From positions 1 through 64,000 of the forward strand of contig NZ_FNVU01000009.1 in the NCBI RefSeq assembly GCF_900107965.1: a stretch of 64,000 nucleotides of DNA, in the 5' to 3' direction. Made by a program: the position numbers and the translations under genes. The DNA is from Actinacidiphila yanglinensis. GTDB lineage: Bacteria; Actinomycetota; Actinomycetes; Streptomycetales; Streptomycetaceae. Below, one piece after another: positions 44,079 through 57,836 of this stretch (its first letter is position 1; every line of letters begins with the position of its first letter). The notes beneath the pieces are model-generated. The model saw only the letters and a list, made by a program, of their open reading frames with translations, searched no databases and was not told the origin of the DNA.

Positions 44079-44936
44079 TCAGTACGTGTAGAACCCCGCG
44101 CCGGACTTCCGGCCCATGCGGCCCGCGTCCACCATGCGCTGGAGGATCGGCGGAGCCGCGTACAGGGGCTCCTTGTACTCCGCGTACATCGAGTCCGCGA
44201 TGGCCGCGACCGTGTCCAGGCCGATCAGGTCGGAGAGCTTGAGCGGGCCCATCGGGTGGGCGCAGCCCATCTCCATGCCGTTGTCGATGTCCTCGCGGGT
44301 GGCGATGCCGGACTCGTACATCCGGATCGCCGAGAGCAGGTAGGGCACCAGGAGCGCGTTCACCACGAAACCGGAGCGGTCCTGCGCGCGGATGGGGTGC
44401 TTGCCGAGCACATCGGTGACCAGGGCCTCGGCGCGCTTGAGGGTGTCGCTGCCGGTGGTGAGGGCCGGGATCAGCTCGACCAGGCGCTGCACGGGCGCCG
44501 GGTTGAAGAAGTGGATGCCCAGCACCTGGTCCGGGCGGGAGGTCGCCACGGCGAGCCGGACCAGCGGGATGGAGGAGGTGTTCGAGGCGAGGATGGCGTC
44601 GGGGCGGGTGACGACCTGGTCGAGCGTCTTGAAGATGTCCAGCTTGACCTGCTCGTTCTCCACGACCGCCTCGATCACGAGGTCGCGGTCGGCGAACTCG
44701 GCCAGGTCGGTGGTGAAGGTGAGCCGGTCCAGCGCCGCGTCCCGCTCGGCCTCGGTGAGCTTGCCCCGTTCGGCGGCCTTGCCGAGGGAGTTCGCCAGCC
44801 GGGCGCGGCCCAGCTCCAGCGCCTCGCCGGTGGTCTCGGCGACGCGGACGTCGAGCCCGGCCTTCGCGCACACCTCGGCGATGCCCGAACCCATCTGGCC
44901 CGCGCCCACCACTCCGACGCGCTGGATGTCACTCAC
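44079..44936 (-). CDS. 3-hydroxybutyryl-CoA dehydrogenase
   Basis: 285 residues, GTG start. Rossmann motif VGVVGAGQMGSGIAE (about 7-21), catalytic Ser/His/Asn region in SNTSSIPLVRLA and IHFFNPAPVQRLVE, and the C-terminal dimer domain ending GAGFYTY. Oxidises (S)-3-hydroxybutyryl-CoA with NAD(P) in butyrate or ethylmalonyl-CoA-type metabolism. Its 3' region (44132-44163) is duplicated at 33980-34011. Divergent from the GHL10-type gene. Confidence 0.93.
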   Translation of the reverse strand: MSDIQRVGVVGAGQMGSGIAEVCAKAGLDVRVAETTGEALELGRARLANSLGKAAERGKLTEAERDAALDRLTFTTDLAEFADRDLVIEAVVENEQVKLDIFKTLDQVVTRPDAILASNTSSIPLVRLAVATSRPDQVLGIHFFNPAPVQRLVELIPALTTGSDTLKRAEALVTDVLGKHPIRAQDRSGFVVNALLVPYLLSAIRMYESGIATREDIDNGMEMGCAHPMGPLKLSDLIGLDTVAAIADSMYAEYKEPLYAAPPILQRMVDAGRMGRKSGAGFYTY

Positions 44937-45186
44937 TCGTCAGCCTCCCGACCGCGGGCCGTGCCGGCCCTGCCGCTGCGTCCACCTGATCACGTACCGG
45001 ACAGACGTTACCGCCCACCGGGGTGCCGGAACCCGGCGCCCTGCCCCTCCAGTGGACTAGACCATTTCGCGGTTGCCGCCATGGCCGCCGCGCACCATCA
45101 TCGGCGGATCTGAACGGTGCTTCAGGCGCCTTGCGGGCTGCGGCGATTCGGCGGCCCGGGCGGCTCTGGCAGATCAGGAGGACGGA

Positions 45187-46479
45187 ATGGACCCACTCTC
45201 CCGCAGGACCTTCACGGTGGCGGCGGCCGGCACGCTCGCCTCGGCCGCGGCGGCCGGCACCGCGCAGGCGGCCGCTCCGGGGGCGGCGCCCCGGGCCGGG
45301 TCCGGCGTGGCCGTGCCGGGCGGCCGGACCGGCGCGCACCGGCCGGCCACCGCGCGCCGCGAGCTGCGCGGCATGTGGATCGCCACCGTCACCAACACCG
45401 ACTGGCCGTCCGCCCCCGGGCTGTCCCCGGCGGAGCAGCGCGCCGAGCTGATCGACCTGCTCGACATCGCCGTCGAGCGCCGCCTGAACGCGGTGATGTT
45501 CCAGGTCCGCCCGACCGCCGACGCGTTCTGGCCGTCGCCGTACGAGCCGTGGTCGCAATATCTCACGGGCACCCAGGGCCGCGACCCGGGCTGGGATCCG
45601 CTGGGCACCGCCGTGCACGAGGCACACCGCCGGGGACTCGAACTGCACGCCTGGTTCAACCCGTACCGGGTCGCGATGACCGAGGACCCGAGCACGCTGG
45701 TCCCGACCCACCCGGCCCGGCTGCACCCGGACTGGGTGCTGCCCTACGGCGGCAAGCTGTACTACGACCCCGGGCTGCCCGAGGTCCGCCGCTTCGTCGA
45801 GGACGCGATGCTCGACGCCGTACGCCGCTACCCGATCGACGCGGTGCACTGGGACGACTACTTCTATCCGTACCCGGTGGCCGGTCAGACCTTCGCGGAC
45901 GATGCGAGCTTCGCCCGCTACGGCGCCGGCTTCCCCGACCGCGACTCCTGGCGGCGGCACAACACCGACCTGCTGGTCAGCGAGATGGCCGCCAGGATCA
46001 AGCTGATCCGGCCCCGTACCCAGTACGGCATCAGCCCGTTCGGGGTGTGGCGCAACGCGGCCAACGACCCGCTCGGCTCGGCCACCCAGGCGGGCGTGCA
46101 GACCTACGACGACCTGCACGCCGACACCCGCGGCTGGATCAAGCGCGGCTGGCTGGACTACATCGCCCCGCAGATCTACTGGAACATCGGCTTCGCCGCC
46201 GCCGACTACGGGATCCTGGTGCCCTGGTGGTCGGACGTGGTGGCCGGCACCCGGGCGAAGCTCTACGTGGGGGAGGCGCTCTACAAGGTCGGCGTCGCGG
46301 GCCAGCCCGCCCAGTGGCAGGACCCGGCCGAGCTGTCCCGGCACCTCACCTTCGACGCCGATCACCCTGAGGTGCGCGGCAACATCTACTTCTCCGCCAC
46401 GCAGGTCACCGCGGACCCGCTGGGCGCGATGACCGAGGTGGTCGCCGACCACTACCCGACCCGGGTGCGCACGCCGTGA
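45187..46479 (+). CDS. exported GHL10-type putative glycoside hydrolase
   Basis: 430 residues from ATG 45187 with AGGAGG just upstream. Tat-type signal DPLSRRTFTVAAAG, then the DUF187/GHL10 barrel: LRGMWIATVTNTDWPS, LNAVMFQVRPTADAFWPS, LHAWFNPYRV, VHWDDYFYPYP, GISPFGVWRN and YIAPQIYWNIG. Family members are predicted glycosidases acting on cell-wall or exopolysaccharide glycans; substrate unknown. Single gene with its own promoter region (250 bp, divergent from hbd). Confidence 0.88.
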   Translation: MDPLSRRTFTVAAAGTLASAAAAGTAQAAAPGAAPRAGSGVAVPGGRTGAHRPATARRELRGMWIATVTNTDWPSAPGLSPAEQRAELIDLLDIAVERRLNAVMFQVRPTADAFWPSPYEPWSQYLTGTQGRDPGWDPLGTAVHEAHRRGLELHAWFNPYRVAMTEDPSTLVPTHPARLHPDWVLPYGGKLYYDPGLPEVRRFVEDAMLDAVRRYPIDAVHWDDYFYPYPVAGQTFADDASFARYGAGFPDRDSWRRHNTDLLVSEMAARIKLIRPRTQYGISPFGVWRNAANDPLGSATQAGVQTYDDLHADTRGWIKRGWLDYIAPQIYWNIGFAAADYGILVPWWSDVVAGTRAKLYVGEALYKVGVAGQPAQWQDPAELSRHLTFDADHPEVRGNIYFSATQVTADPLGAMTEVVADHYPTRVRTP

Positions 46480-46617
46480 GCTGACGGTCCCTCACCTCCC
46501 GTGCGCGGCCGCGTGCCGCGCACGGGATGTCCCGGCCCGGTCCTGGCCCGGTCACGGCCCGGTAGCGGCCCGATAATCCGCTCGAACGACCACCGGCCGC
46601 GCTGTTACGTTCTGCGG

Positions 46618-47352
46618 GTGGCGAAACTCAACCAGATCATCGCGGTCGAGAAGGGCGTCAAGTCCAAGGCGCAGCAGGAACTGACCGCGGCCCATCACGA
46701 CCTCCAGAAGCCCGCACTGCTCTCCGGCATCGCCCGGACCTACCAGCCCAAGGACGAGGAGGGCGAGCAACTGCCGCCCGAGTCGACCCGGGTGCAGTTG
46801 CAGGCGGAGCAGGTGCTGAAGTCCACCGCGGCCGTGCTGACGCGGCTGTTCGACGTGACCGCCACCAAGGACTGGGCCAACTGCGAGGCGCGCGCCCACG
46901 TCACCGTCGACGGCCGGGAACTCGTCCGCGACGTGCCGGTGTCCTACCTGCTCTTCCTGGAGAAGCAACTCACCGACCTGCACACCTTCATCCGCAAGCT
47001 GCCGGTGCTGGACGCCGCCGAGGCGTGGAACCTGGACGCCTCCACCGATGCGTGGAAGACCGAGCCGGTGCGGACCAACCGCACCCGCAAGGTGCCCCGC
47101 AACCACGTGAAGGCCGAGGCGACCGAGAAGCACCCCGCGCAGGTGGAGGTGTACTACGAGGACGTGGCGGTCGGTTACTGGACCACCGTGAAGTTCTCCG
47201 GCGCGCTGCCCGCCCGGCGCGTCAACGAACTGCTGGAGCGGGTCGAGAAGCTCCAGCAGGCCGTGAAGTTCGCCCGCGAGGAGGCGAACGGCGCCGAGGT
47301 GACCGACCAGCGGGTGGGTGACGCGGTGTTCGGCTACCTCTTCGGGTCCTAA
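46618..47352 (+). CDS. conserved hypothetical protein, probably leaderless
   Basis: 244 residues from GTG 46618. Highly charged and mostly helical, starting MAKLNQIIAVEKGVKSKAQQ; later YWTTVKFSGALPARR and coiled-coil-like LLERVEKLQQAVKFAREEAN. It looks like a widely conserved actinobacterial protein of unknown function (possibly DUF7873). There is no ribosome-binding site; TACGTT at 46606-46611 is 6 nt before the GTG, where a -10 would place the transcript start on the start codon. Confidence 0.75.
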   Translation: MAKLNQIIAVEKGVKSKAQQELTAAHHDLQKPALLSGIARTYQPKDEEGEQLPPESTRVQLQAEQVLKSTAAVLTRLFDVTATKDWANCEARAHVTVDGRELVRDVPVSYLLFLEKQLTDLHTFIRKLPVLDAAEAWNLDASTDAWKTEPVRTNRTRKVPRNHVKAEATEKHPAQVEVYYEDVAVGYWTTVKFSGALPARRVNELLERVEKLQQAVKFAREEANGAEVTDQRVGDAVFGYLFGS

Positions 47353-47365
47353 CGGACCACAGACT

Positions 47366-47386
47366 CCCTCCGCCCAGTGCGGAGGG
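47366..47386 (+). terminator. hairpin terminator
   Basis: CCCTCCGC, 5-nt loop, GCGGAGGG: perfect 8-bp stem 13 bp after the preceding stop. It separates that gene from the tRNA-like genes. Confidence 0.65.
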
Positions 47387-47432
47387 TGCGCGAGGAGCGC
47401 AAAGCTGAAGCTGAAGCTTGTCGTGACCGACG

Positions 47433-47505
47433 CGGTTCCCGTGGGGGTTCGAATCCCTCTCCCGGCACCACCGGCCGGGGTAGCCCAACCGGCAGAGGCA
47501 GACCG
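47433..47505 (+). tRNA. circularly permuted tRNA-like gene A
   Basis: The 3' half (47433-47470) comes first: anticodon 3' strand CGGTT, 5-nt variable loop CCCGT, T-arm GGGGG-TTCGAAT-CCCTC, acceptor TCCCGGC, discriminator A, encoded CCA. After three bases (CCG) the 5' half follows (47474-47505): acceptor GCCGGGG, TA at positions 8-9, D-arm GCC/GGC with a GG-containing loop, and anticodon 5' strand GACCG. Acceptor strands pair 7/7 (one G-U) and anticodon strands 5/5 (one G-U), and the halves plus a 7-nt loop give a normal 77-nt tRNA. Beyond the stem, CGGT (47506-47509) can pair with ACCG (47426-47429) across a 3-nt bulge. The anticodon cannot be read. Confidence 0.62.
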
Positions 47506-47576
47506 CGGTAAACCTCAGACTCTCGCTCCAGACTCAGCATTCGCCGCCGATCGCCGGATCGACCGGCCACGGGCTG

Positions 47577-47682
47577 CGTCGTCAGGTGCCGGTTCGACTC
47601 CGGTCCGCCGCTCTCCTCCCGCACCGCGCGGTCCACGCGCGGTGCGGACCGTGCGGCGGTAGCTCAATGGCAGAGCGCGACG
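47577..47682 (+). tRNA. circularly permuted tRNA-like gene B
   Basis: The 3' half (47577-47612) precedes the 5' half (47653-47682). The 3' half has anticodon strand CGTCG, variable loop of about 6 nt, T-arm GCCGG-TTCGACT-CCGGT, acceptor CCGCCGC and discriminator T, without an encoded CCA. The 5' half has acceptor GCGGCGG, TA at 8-9, D-arm GCTC-AATGGCA-GAGC and anticodon strand CGACG. Acceptor (7/7) and anticodon (5/5) strands are perfect complements. The 40-nt spacer contains a 12-bp hairpin (47619-47647). The U73-like discriminator and D-arm recall tRNA-Gly, but the anticodon is split and unassigned. Confidence 0.62.
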
Positions 47683-47738
47683 ACATCAAGGTGACCTGTG
47701 GCCTCAAGCGTGCCGGCGTGCGCACGTGGCGGCATCGA

Positions 47739-47780
47739 GGGGCCCGGAGACTGGACACGTCTCCGGGTCCCGCTCCTTTT
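47739..47780 (+). terminator. intrinsic terminator after tRNA-like genes
   Basis: A 13-bp stem (47739-47751 with 47759-47771, one G-U) and 7-nt loop, followed by GCTCCTTTT. One of few hairpins here with a T-run, fitting the end of a stable RNA transcript. Confidence 0.75.
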
Positions 47781-47801
47781 CCCGGTTACCCTGGGCGCAC
47801 G

Positions 47802-48968
47802 ATGCACCGATTCAGCTCGCCGTGGGGCGACCTCGACCTGACCCGATTCCCGGCCGAGCCGCGCGAGCAGCTGCGGGCCTGGGACGCCGCCGACGCCTAC
47901 GCGCTCCAGCACCTGGCCGAGACCGGCGCCGTCACCGCGACGGGGCCCGGCGGCCCCGCTACCACCGTCGTGGTCGGCGACCGCTGGGGCGCCCTGACCA
48001 CCGCGCTCGCCGCCCACGGCGGTACCCGCCCCACGCTCGTCACCGACTCCTACCTCGCGCGGCAGGCCACCGAGGCGAACCTGCGCCGCAACGCCCCGGC
48101 CGCGCAGATCACCCTGCTCACCACCCGCGACGCACCGCCGCCCCGGGTCGACCTGCTGATCGTCCGGGTGCCCAAGAGCCTGGCCCTGCTGGAGGACCAG
48201 CTGCACCGGCTCGCGCCCGCCGTGCACTCCGGTACGACCGTGCTCGGCACCGGTATGGTCAGCGAGATCCACACCTCCACGCTCAGGCTCTTCGAGCGGA
48301 TCATCGGCCCCACGACCACGTCGCTGGCCGTACGCAAGGCCCGGCTGGTCTTCTGCACGCCCGCGCTCGGCCTCGCGCCCGGCCCGAACCCGTGGCCCCT
48401 GCGGTACGCGCTGCCCGAGGACATCGGCGTGATGTCGGGGCGCACCGTGGTCAACCACGCCGGGGTGTTCTGCGCGGACCGGCTCGACCTCGGCACCCGG
48501 CTCCTGCTCGGCCATCTGCCGCGGCGCACCGGTCCTGACCGGGTGGTCGACCTCGGCTGCGGCAACGGCGTCGTCGGTACCGCCGCGGCGCTGACCAACC
48601 CCGCGGCGGAGGTGCTGTTCACCGACGAGTCGTACCAGGCGGTGGCCTCGGCGGAGGAGACGTTCGCGGTGAACGTCCCTCCGGGGGTGAAGGGGGAGTT
48701 CGCGGTCGGGGACGTGCTGTCGGATGTGCCGCCCGAGAGTGTGGATCTCGTGCTCAACAACCCGCCGTTCCACTCCCACCGTGCGACCACGGAGGCTGCG
48801 GCCCGCCGCATGTTCGGTGCGGCGAGGGCCGCGTTGCGCCCGGGGGGCGAGCTCTGGGTGGTCGGCAATCGTCATCTCGGCTACCACGTGCGGCTGCGGC
48901 GCCTCTTCAGCGCGTGCGACGTCGTCGCCTCCACCCCGAAGTTCATCCTCCTCCGCGCCACCAAGTAG
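47802..48968 (+). CDS. class I methyltransferase, RlmG/RsmC-like
   Basis: 388 residues from ATG 47802. Two Rossmann-like halves as in RsmC/RlmG: a degenerate N-terminal half ([15 protein letters not shown]) and an active C-terminal half with the SAM motif [12 protein letters not shown] and the guanine-N2 catalytic signature LNNPPFHSH. Probably modifies a guanine in rRNA. No ribosome site; TACCCT (47787-47792) lies 9 nt before the ATG, suggesting leaderless expression. Longer in-frame starts would run through the tRNA-like region and are rejected. Confidence 0.87.
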   Translation: MHRFSSPWGDLDLTRFPAEPREQLRAWDAADAYALQHLAETGAVTATGPGGPATTVVVGDRWGALTTALAAHGGTRPTLVTDSYLARQATEANLRRNAPAAQITLLTTRDAPPPRVDLLIVRVPKSLALLEDQLHRLAPAVHSGTTVLGTGMVSEIHTSTLRLFERIIGPTTTSLAVRKARLVFCTPALGLAPGPNPWPLRYALPEDIGVMSGRTVVNHAGVFCADRLDLGTRLLLGHLPRRTGPDRVVDLGCGNGVVGTAAALTNPAAEVLFTDESYQAVASAEETFAVNVPPGVKGEFAVGDVLSDVPPESVDLVLNNPPFHSHRATTEAAARRMFGAARAALRPGGELWVVGNRHLGYHVRLRRLFSACDVVASTPKFILLRATK

Positions 48969-49026
48969 CCGCTCCGGTGGGGTTGTTGCTGTCGTGCCCG
49001 GTCCACCGGCCGGTGGCCGGTTGCTC

Positions 49027-49067
49027 GCGCAGTTCTCCCCCAGCCTGGCGGCTGGGAGGTGCCCCCA
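49027..49067. repeat. streptomycete dispersed repeat, copy 1
   Basis: Carries GCGCAGTTC and a 24-bp core, beginning CCTGGCGGCTGGGAGG and ending TGCCCCCA, that matches 55430-55453 exactly. This core is a well-known intergenic repeat type in Streptomyces. Only the right arm is present here. Confidence 0.7.
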
Positions 49068-49189
49068 CGCGCCCCTGAGGGTGGACGTTCGTCCGTGTCC
49101 GTGTGGGTGTCCCGGGCCGCCGACGGGTGGACGTTTCCGTGTCGGCGGCCCGGACCGCTGGGAGGTGGACGTCAGTCCGGGGAGACGGG

Positions 49190-51409
<2,220 letters not shown>

Positions 51410-51440
51410 CGGTTGCTCTCCGTTCCAGTCTCCAACATTG

Positions 51441-51452
51441 CTTGATATCAAG
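51441..51452. promoter_or_regulatory. candidate operator upstream of icd
   Basis: CTTGATATCAAG is a perfect 12-bp palindrome, followed by a further GATATC, 32 bp before the icd start in the divergent region. AT-rich in a GC-rich context. The regulator is unknown. Confidence 0.45.
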
Positions 51453-51641
51453 ATATCCCGTGGCCGCCGCTTCCTCGAACAAGCCCCCGGATCCGCCGGG
51501 TCCCGGGCCGGACTCCAGCGATCTCGATCCGTGATCGCTGCTGGTGCGAGCTGCTTCTTGGTCGGCCGCGGGCCCGCCGGTTGACTGTGAAGGCGGGGGA
51601 GGGACCGCCCCCGGACCGACCGACGGAGAGGCGTCACCACC

Positions 51642-52109
51642 ATGACCGGCAACGACCCCCTGACCACCGAGCGCCTGATCCCCGAGCCCGGGACCTCCGA
51701 GACCCGTACCGCCGGGCCCAAGGACGTCGTGCGCCGCTACTTCGCCGCCCTCGCGTCCGGTGACCAGGACGCGGTCCGCGACTCCTGGGCCGAGGACGGC
51801 AGCTGCTGGTACGCGGGTGACCTGCCGATCTCCGGCACCTGGCAGGGCCGTGACCAGGTGATCGACGGCTTCCTCGGCACGGCCTTCGCCCACCTCGACC
51901 CCGATCGGGAGATCGGCGTCCGGGTCACGAACCTCTTCGGCGAGGGCGAGCAGGTCTTCGTGGAGTGGGACTCCTGGGCCACCGGCCTGACCGGGCGGGC
52001 GTACGACCAGAAGAACTCCGGCGTCTTCACGGTGCGGGACGGCCGGATCGCCGAGATGCGGGAGTACTCCGACACCCAGCACTGGCGGTGGGCCCTGATC
52101 GGTGACTGA
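51642..52109 (+). CDS. SnoaL-like/NTF2-fold protein
   Basis: 155 residues from ATG 51642 (GGAGAGG upstream). [30 protein letters not shown] and [14 protein letters not shown] are typical of the SnoaL/NTF2-like cone fold, used by small isomerases, dehydratases and limonene-epoxide-hydrolase-like proteins. Function unknown. Separate from the DGPF-ECF42 pair by 127 bp. Confidence 0.82.
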   Translation: MTGNDPLTTERLIPEPGTSETRTAGPKDVVRRYFAALASGDQDAVRDSWAEDGSCWYAGDLPISGTWQGRDQVIDGFLGTAFAHLDPDREIGVRVTNLFGEGEQVFVEWDSWATGLTGRAYDQKNSGVFTVRDGRIAEMREYSDTQHWRWALIGD

Positions 52110-52236
52110 CCCCGGCGCCGGGCGCCGAACCGTCCGCCGTCCCCGACCCGGATACCGTGCGAGCGTCGATCCGCGGCCGGCCCGTTCGTCGTACGGGTGA
52201 TCGGGCCGGACGGGCCCCAGCGAGAGGAAGTGCGCG

Positions 52237-52605
52237 ATGGCGAAGTACCTGTTCCTCATCTACGGCGACGAGCGGACCTGGGAGGCGTTCTCGGCGCAGG
52301 ACCGCAAGGAACTGGAGGCGGGGCACGCCGCGTTCGTCGCCGCCGCCGGTGACGCGGTCCTCGGCACCCACGAGCTCCGGCCGACCGCGACGGCGACCAC
52401 CCTGCGCGGCAGCGCCGGCCGGACGAGCGCCGGGAAGCCGACGCCGACCGACGGGCCGTTCCTGGAGTCGAAGGAGGTCCTCGGCGGCTACTACCTGATC
52501 GAGGCCCCCGACCTCGACGCGGCGATCGCGCTCGCCGGGCTGCTGCCCGAGGTCTCGGCCGCGCACAGCGGGGTCGAGATCCGGCCGGTCGTGGAGCCGG
52601 TTTGA
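52237..52605 (+). CDS. DGPF/YCII-domain protein
   Basis: 122 residues from ATG 52237 (GAGAGGAAG upstream). MAKYLFLIYGDERTW at the start and PTDGPFLESKEVLGGYYLIEAPD in the core. Overlaps the ECF gene by 4 bp (TTGA), the same pairing as at 42.6 kb. Confidence 0.88.
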   Translation: MAKYLFLIYGDERTWEAFSAQDRKELEAGHAAFVAAAGDAVLGTHELRPTATATTLRGSAGRTSAGKPTPTDGPFLESKEVLGGYYLIEAPDLDAAIALAGLLPEVSAAHSGVEIRPVVEPV

Positions 52606-53861
52606 CCGCGAACGCCGACGTCGGCGAGGCGGTGGCGCAGGCGCACCGTCGCGAGTGGGCCCACGTGCTCGCCGCGACGGTGCGCGTGACCCGCGACCTC
52701 GACCTGGCCGAGGAGTGCACCCAGGACGCCTACGCGCGGGCGCTGCGCACCTGGGCCGCGGACGGTGTGCCGGCCCGGCCCGGCGCCTGGCTGACCACGG
52801 TGGCGCGCAACCGCGCGCGGGACGTCCTGCGCCGCGAGTCGGCCTTCCGGACCGCGCTGCCGCTGCTCGTCATGGACGACGCGGTGGCCGGCCCGGAGGA
52901 GGGCGACGAGCCGCCGGTGGTCGGCGACGACCGGCTGCGGCTGATCTTCACCTGCTGCCACCCGGCGCTGTCCCACGACGCGCGGGTGGCGCTGACCCTG
53001 CGGCTGGTCTGCGGCCTGTCCACGGCCGAGGTGGCCCGGGCGTTCCTGGTCCAGGAGCCGGCAATGGCGGCCCGGATCACCCGGGCGAAGAAGAAGATCA
53101 GCGCCGCCCGTATCCCGTACCGGGTGCCGTCGCGCGGGGACCTGCCCGAGCGGGTCGGCGCGGTGCTCGACGTGGTGCACCTGGTGTTCACCGCCGGCCA
53201 CACCGCGCCGGTCGGCGAGCACCTGGTGCGCCGGGACCTGGTGGACGGCGCGATCCGCCTCGCCCGCACGCTGCGCAAGCTGCTGGCACCCGACGACGGC
53301 GAGGTCACCGGCCTGCTCGCCCTGATGCTGCTCACCGACGCCCGCCGCGACACCCGGCTGTCCGGCTGCGGGCACCTGGTGCTGCTCGCCGACCAGGACC
53401 GGACGCGGTGGGACCGCCGGCAGATCGCCGAGGGCACCGCACTGCTCGGGGAGGCGCTGCGGCGCCATCCCCCGTCGCGCCACGCCGTCCAGGCCGCCAT
53501 CGCCGCGGTGCACGCCGAGGCCGCCGGCCCCGAGGACACCGACTGGACGGAGATCGTCGGCCTCTACGAGGTGCTGCGCGGCCTGTGGCCCTCGCCGGTG
53601 GTCGAGCTCAACCGCGCGGTCGCGGTCGGCTTCCGCGACGGACCCCGGGCCGGCCTGGACGCGCTCGCGCCGCTCCTGGACGAGCCGGCGCTGGCCACCT
53701 ACGGCTACCTCAGCGCGGCCCGCGCGGACTTCCTGCGCCGCCTGGAGCGCTGGGCACCGGCGGCCGCGGCGTACGAGGAGGCGCTGGCGCTGGCCGGCAA
53801 CGACGTGGAACGCGTCTTCCTGGCCGGCCGGTTGGAGGAGGTCCGCGGCAGCATGCGCTGA
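52602..53861 (+). CDS. ECF sigma factor, ECF42-type
   Basis: 419 residues, TTG start overlapping the DGPF stop. Region 2 DLDLAEECTQDAYARALRTW, region 4 GLSTAEVARAFLVQEPAMAARITRAKKKI, the linker LRLIFTCCHPALSHDARVAL, and a long C-terminal extension with TPR-like helices. It is a paralogue of 41390-42634 with an otherwise parallel DGPF partner. Signals controlling either are unknown. Confidence 0.9.
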   Translation: MTANADVGEAVAQAHRREWAHVLAATVRVTRDLDLAEECTQDAYARALRTWAADGVPARPGAWLTTVARNRARDVLRRESAFRTALPLLVMDDAVAGPEEGDEPPVVGDDRLRLIFTCCHPALSHDARVALTLRLVCGLSTAEVARAFLVQEPAMAARITRAKKKISAARIPYRVPSRGDLPERVGAVLDVVHLVFTAGHTAPVGEHLVRRDLVDGAIRLARTLRKLLAPDDGEVTGLLALMLLTDARRDTRLSGCGHLVLLADQDRTRWDRRQIAEGTALLGEALRRHPPSRHAVQAAIAAVHAEAAGPEDTDWTEIVGLYEVLRGLWPSPVVELNRAVAVGFRDGPRAGLDALAPLLDEPALATYGYLSAARADFLRRLERWAPAAAAYEEALALAGNDVERVFLAGRLEEVRGSMR

Positions 53862-54117
53862 GCGGTGCCGTGACGGCCACGCCGCCCTGTCCCGCCTCCC
53901 GGTTCCGGACTCCCGTGTCCCTGGTGCCGGTTCACGGTTCCCGGGCGGGCCGGACCGCACCCGGGCCCAGCTCCGCGCACAACCGGCGGTTGTGCGTCCC
54001 CGGTGGGGCGGTTGTTTGCCGCCGCGTCCCGCCGGTCGCTTTGATGCCGGTGGCCGGTGGCCGGCGTGCGGGTTGGCCGGCGCACGGGGGTCCGGTGCGG
54101 CGAGAGGTGCGTGCGGT

Positions 54118-56632
<2,515 letters not shown>

Positions 56633-56681
56633 GCGAGGTCGTCTCCCGGGCGGAAGCCCCGGTGGAGAACAGGAGCAAGGC

Positions 56682-57836
56682 GTGAGTGTGACGGCAGCGA
56701 AAGGGTTCACGGCGGCGGGGGTCGCCGCCGGGATCAAGGAGAGCGGCGGAGCGGACCTGGCCCTCGTGGTCAACGCCGGCCCGCGCCGCGCCGCCGCGGG
56801 CGTCTTCACCTCGAACCGGGTGAAGGCAGCTCCCGTGCTCTGGTCGGAGCAGGTCGTCAAGGGCGGCGCCGTGACCGCGGTGGTGCTCAACTCCGGTGGC
56901 GCCAACGCCTGTACGGGTCCGAAGGGCTTCCAGGACACGCACGCGACCGCGGAGCGGGTCGCGGAGGTGCTGGGGCACAGCGCGGGCGAGGTCGCGGTCG
57001 CGTCGACCGGGCTGATCGGCCTGCCGCTGCCGATGGACAAGCTGCTGCCGGGCATCGACGCGGCCGCGGCCGAACTGTCCGTGTACGGCGGCGAGAAGGC
57101 CGCCATCGCCATCAAGACCACCGACACCGTGCACAAGACGTCCGTCGCGACCGGCCCGTCCGGCTTCACCGTCGGTGGGATGGCCAAGGGCGCGGGGATG
57201 CTCGCGCCGGGTCTGGCCACGATGCTGGCGGTGCTGACCACGGATGCCGATCTCGACGCGGGCACCCTGGACAAGGCGCTGCGGGAGTCGACCCGGCAGA
57301 CCTTCGACCGGATCGACTCCGACGGGTGCATGTCCACCAACGACACGGTGCTGCTGCTCGCTTCGGGCGCGTCCGGCGTCGTCCCGGAGTACGACGCGTT
57401 CGCCGAGGCGGTGCGCGCGGTCTGCGCGGACCTGGCCCGGCAGCTGATCGGCGACGCCGAGGGCGCGGCCAAGGACATCCGGATCGAGGTGGTGAACGCC
57501 GCGACGGAGGACGACGCCGTCGAGGTGGGGCGTTCCGTCGCCCGCAACAACCTGCTCAAGTGCGCGGTGCACGGGGAGGACCCGAACTGGGGCCGGGTGC
57601 TGTCCGCGATCGGCACCACCTCCGCCGCGTTCGAGCCCGACGCCCTGAACGTCGCCATCAACGGGGTGTGGGTGTGCCGCAACGGCTCGGTCGGCGAGGA
57701 TCGCGACCTGGTCGACATGCGCTTCCGCGAGGTCGTCATCACCGCCGACCTCGCCGCCGGGGACGCCTCCGCCGTCATCTGGACCAACGACCTCACGGCC
57801 GACTACGTCCACGAGAACAGCGCGTACAGCTCATGA
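56682..57836 (+). CDS. argJ: bifunctional ornithine acetyltransferase/N-acetylglutamate synthase
   Basis: 384 residues, GTG start, 49 bp after argC. The self-cleavage site Ala-Thr lies in [13 protein letters not shown], and the conserved [10 protein letters not shown] and STGLIG motifs are present. Recycles the acetyl group between acetylornithine and glutamate, giving the cyclic pathway. Overlaps argB by 4 bp (ATGA). Confidence 0.97.
   Translation: MSVTAAKGFTAAGVAAGIKESGGADLALVVNAGPRRAAAGVFTSNRVKAAPVLWSEQVVKGGAVTAVVLNSGGANACTGPKGFQDTHATAERVAEVLGHSAGEVAVASTGLIGLPLPMDKLLPGIDAAAAELSVYGGEKAAIAIKTTDTVHKTSVATGPSGFTVGGMAKGAGMLAPGLATMLAVLTTDADLDAGTLDKALRESTRQTFDRIDSDGCMSTNDTVLLLASGASGVVPEYDAFAEAVRAVCADLARQLIGDAEGAAKDIRIEVVNAATEDDAVEVGRSVARNNLLKCAVHGEDPNWGRVLSAIGTTSAAFEPDALNVAINGVWVCRNGSVGEDRDLVDMRFREVVITADLAAGDASAVIWTNDLTADYVHENSAYSS

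Noticed and set aside
43360-44871. 503-residue minus-strand frame over hbd
   Set aside because: The hbd frame has full family motifs; this one is an Arg/Gly-rich shadow that continues into non-coding sequence.
47353-47700. Ordinary tRNA genes or a tRNA interrupted by a group I intron
   Set aside because: The 5' half at 47474 does not pair with the 3' half downstream (47577-47612), but pairs fully with the half upstream. The order is permuted, not interrupted.
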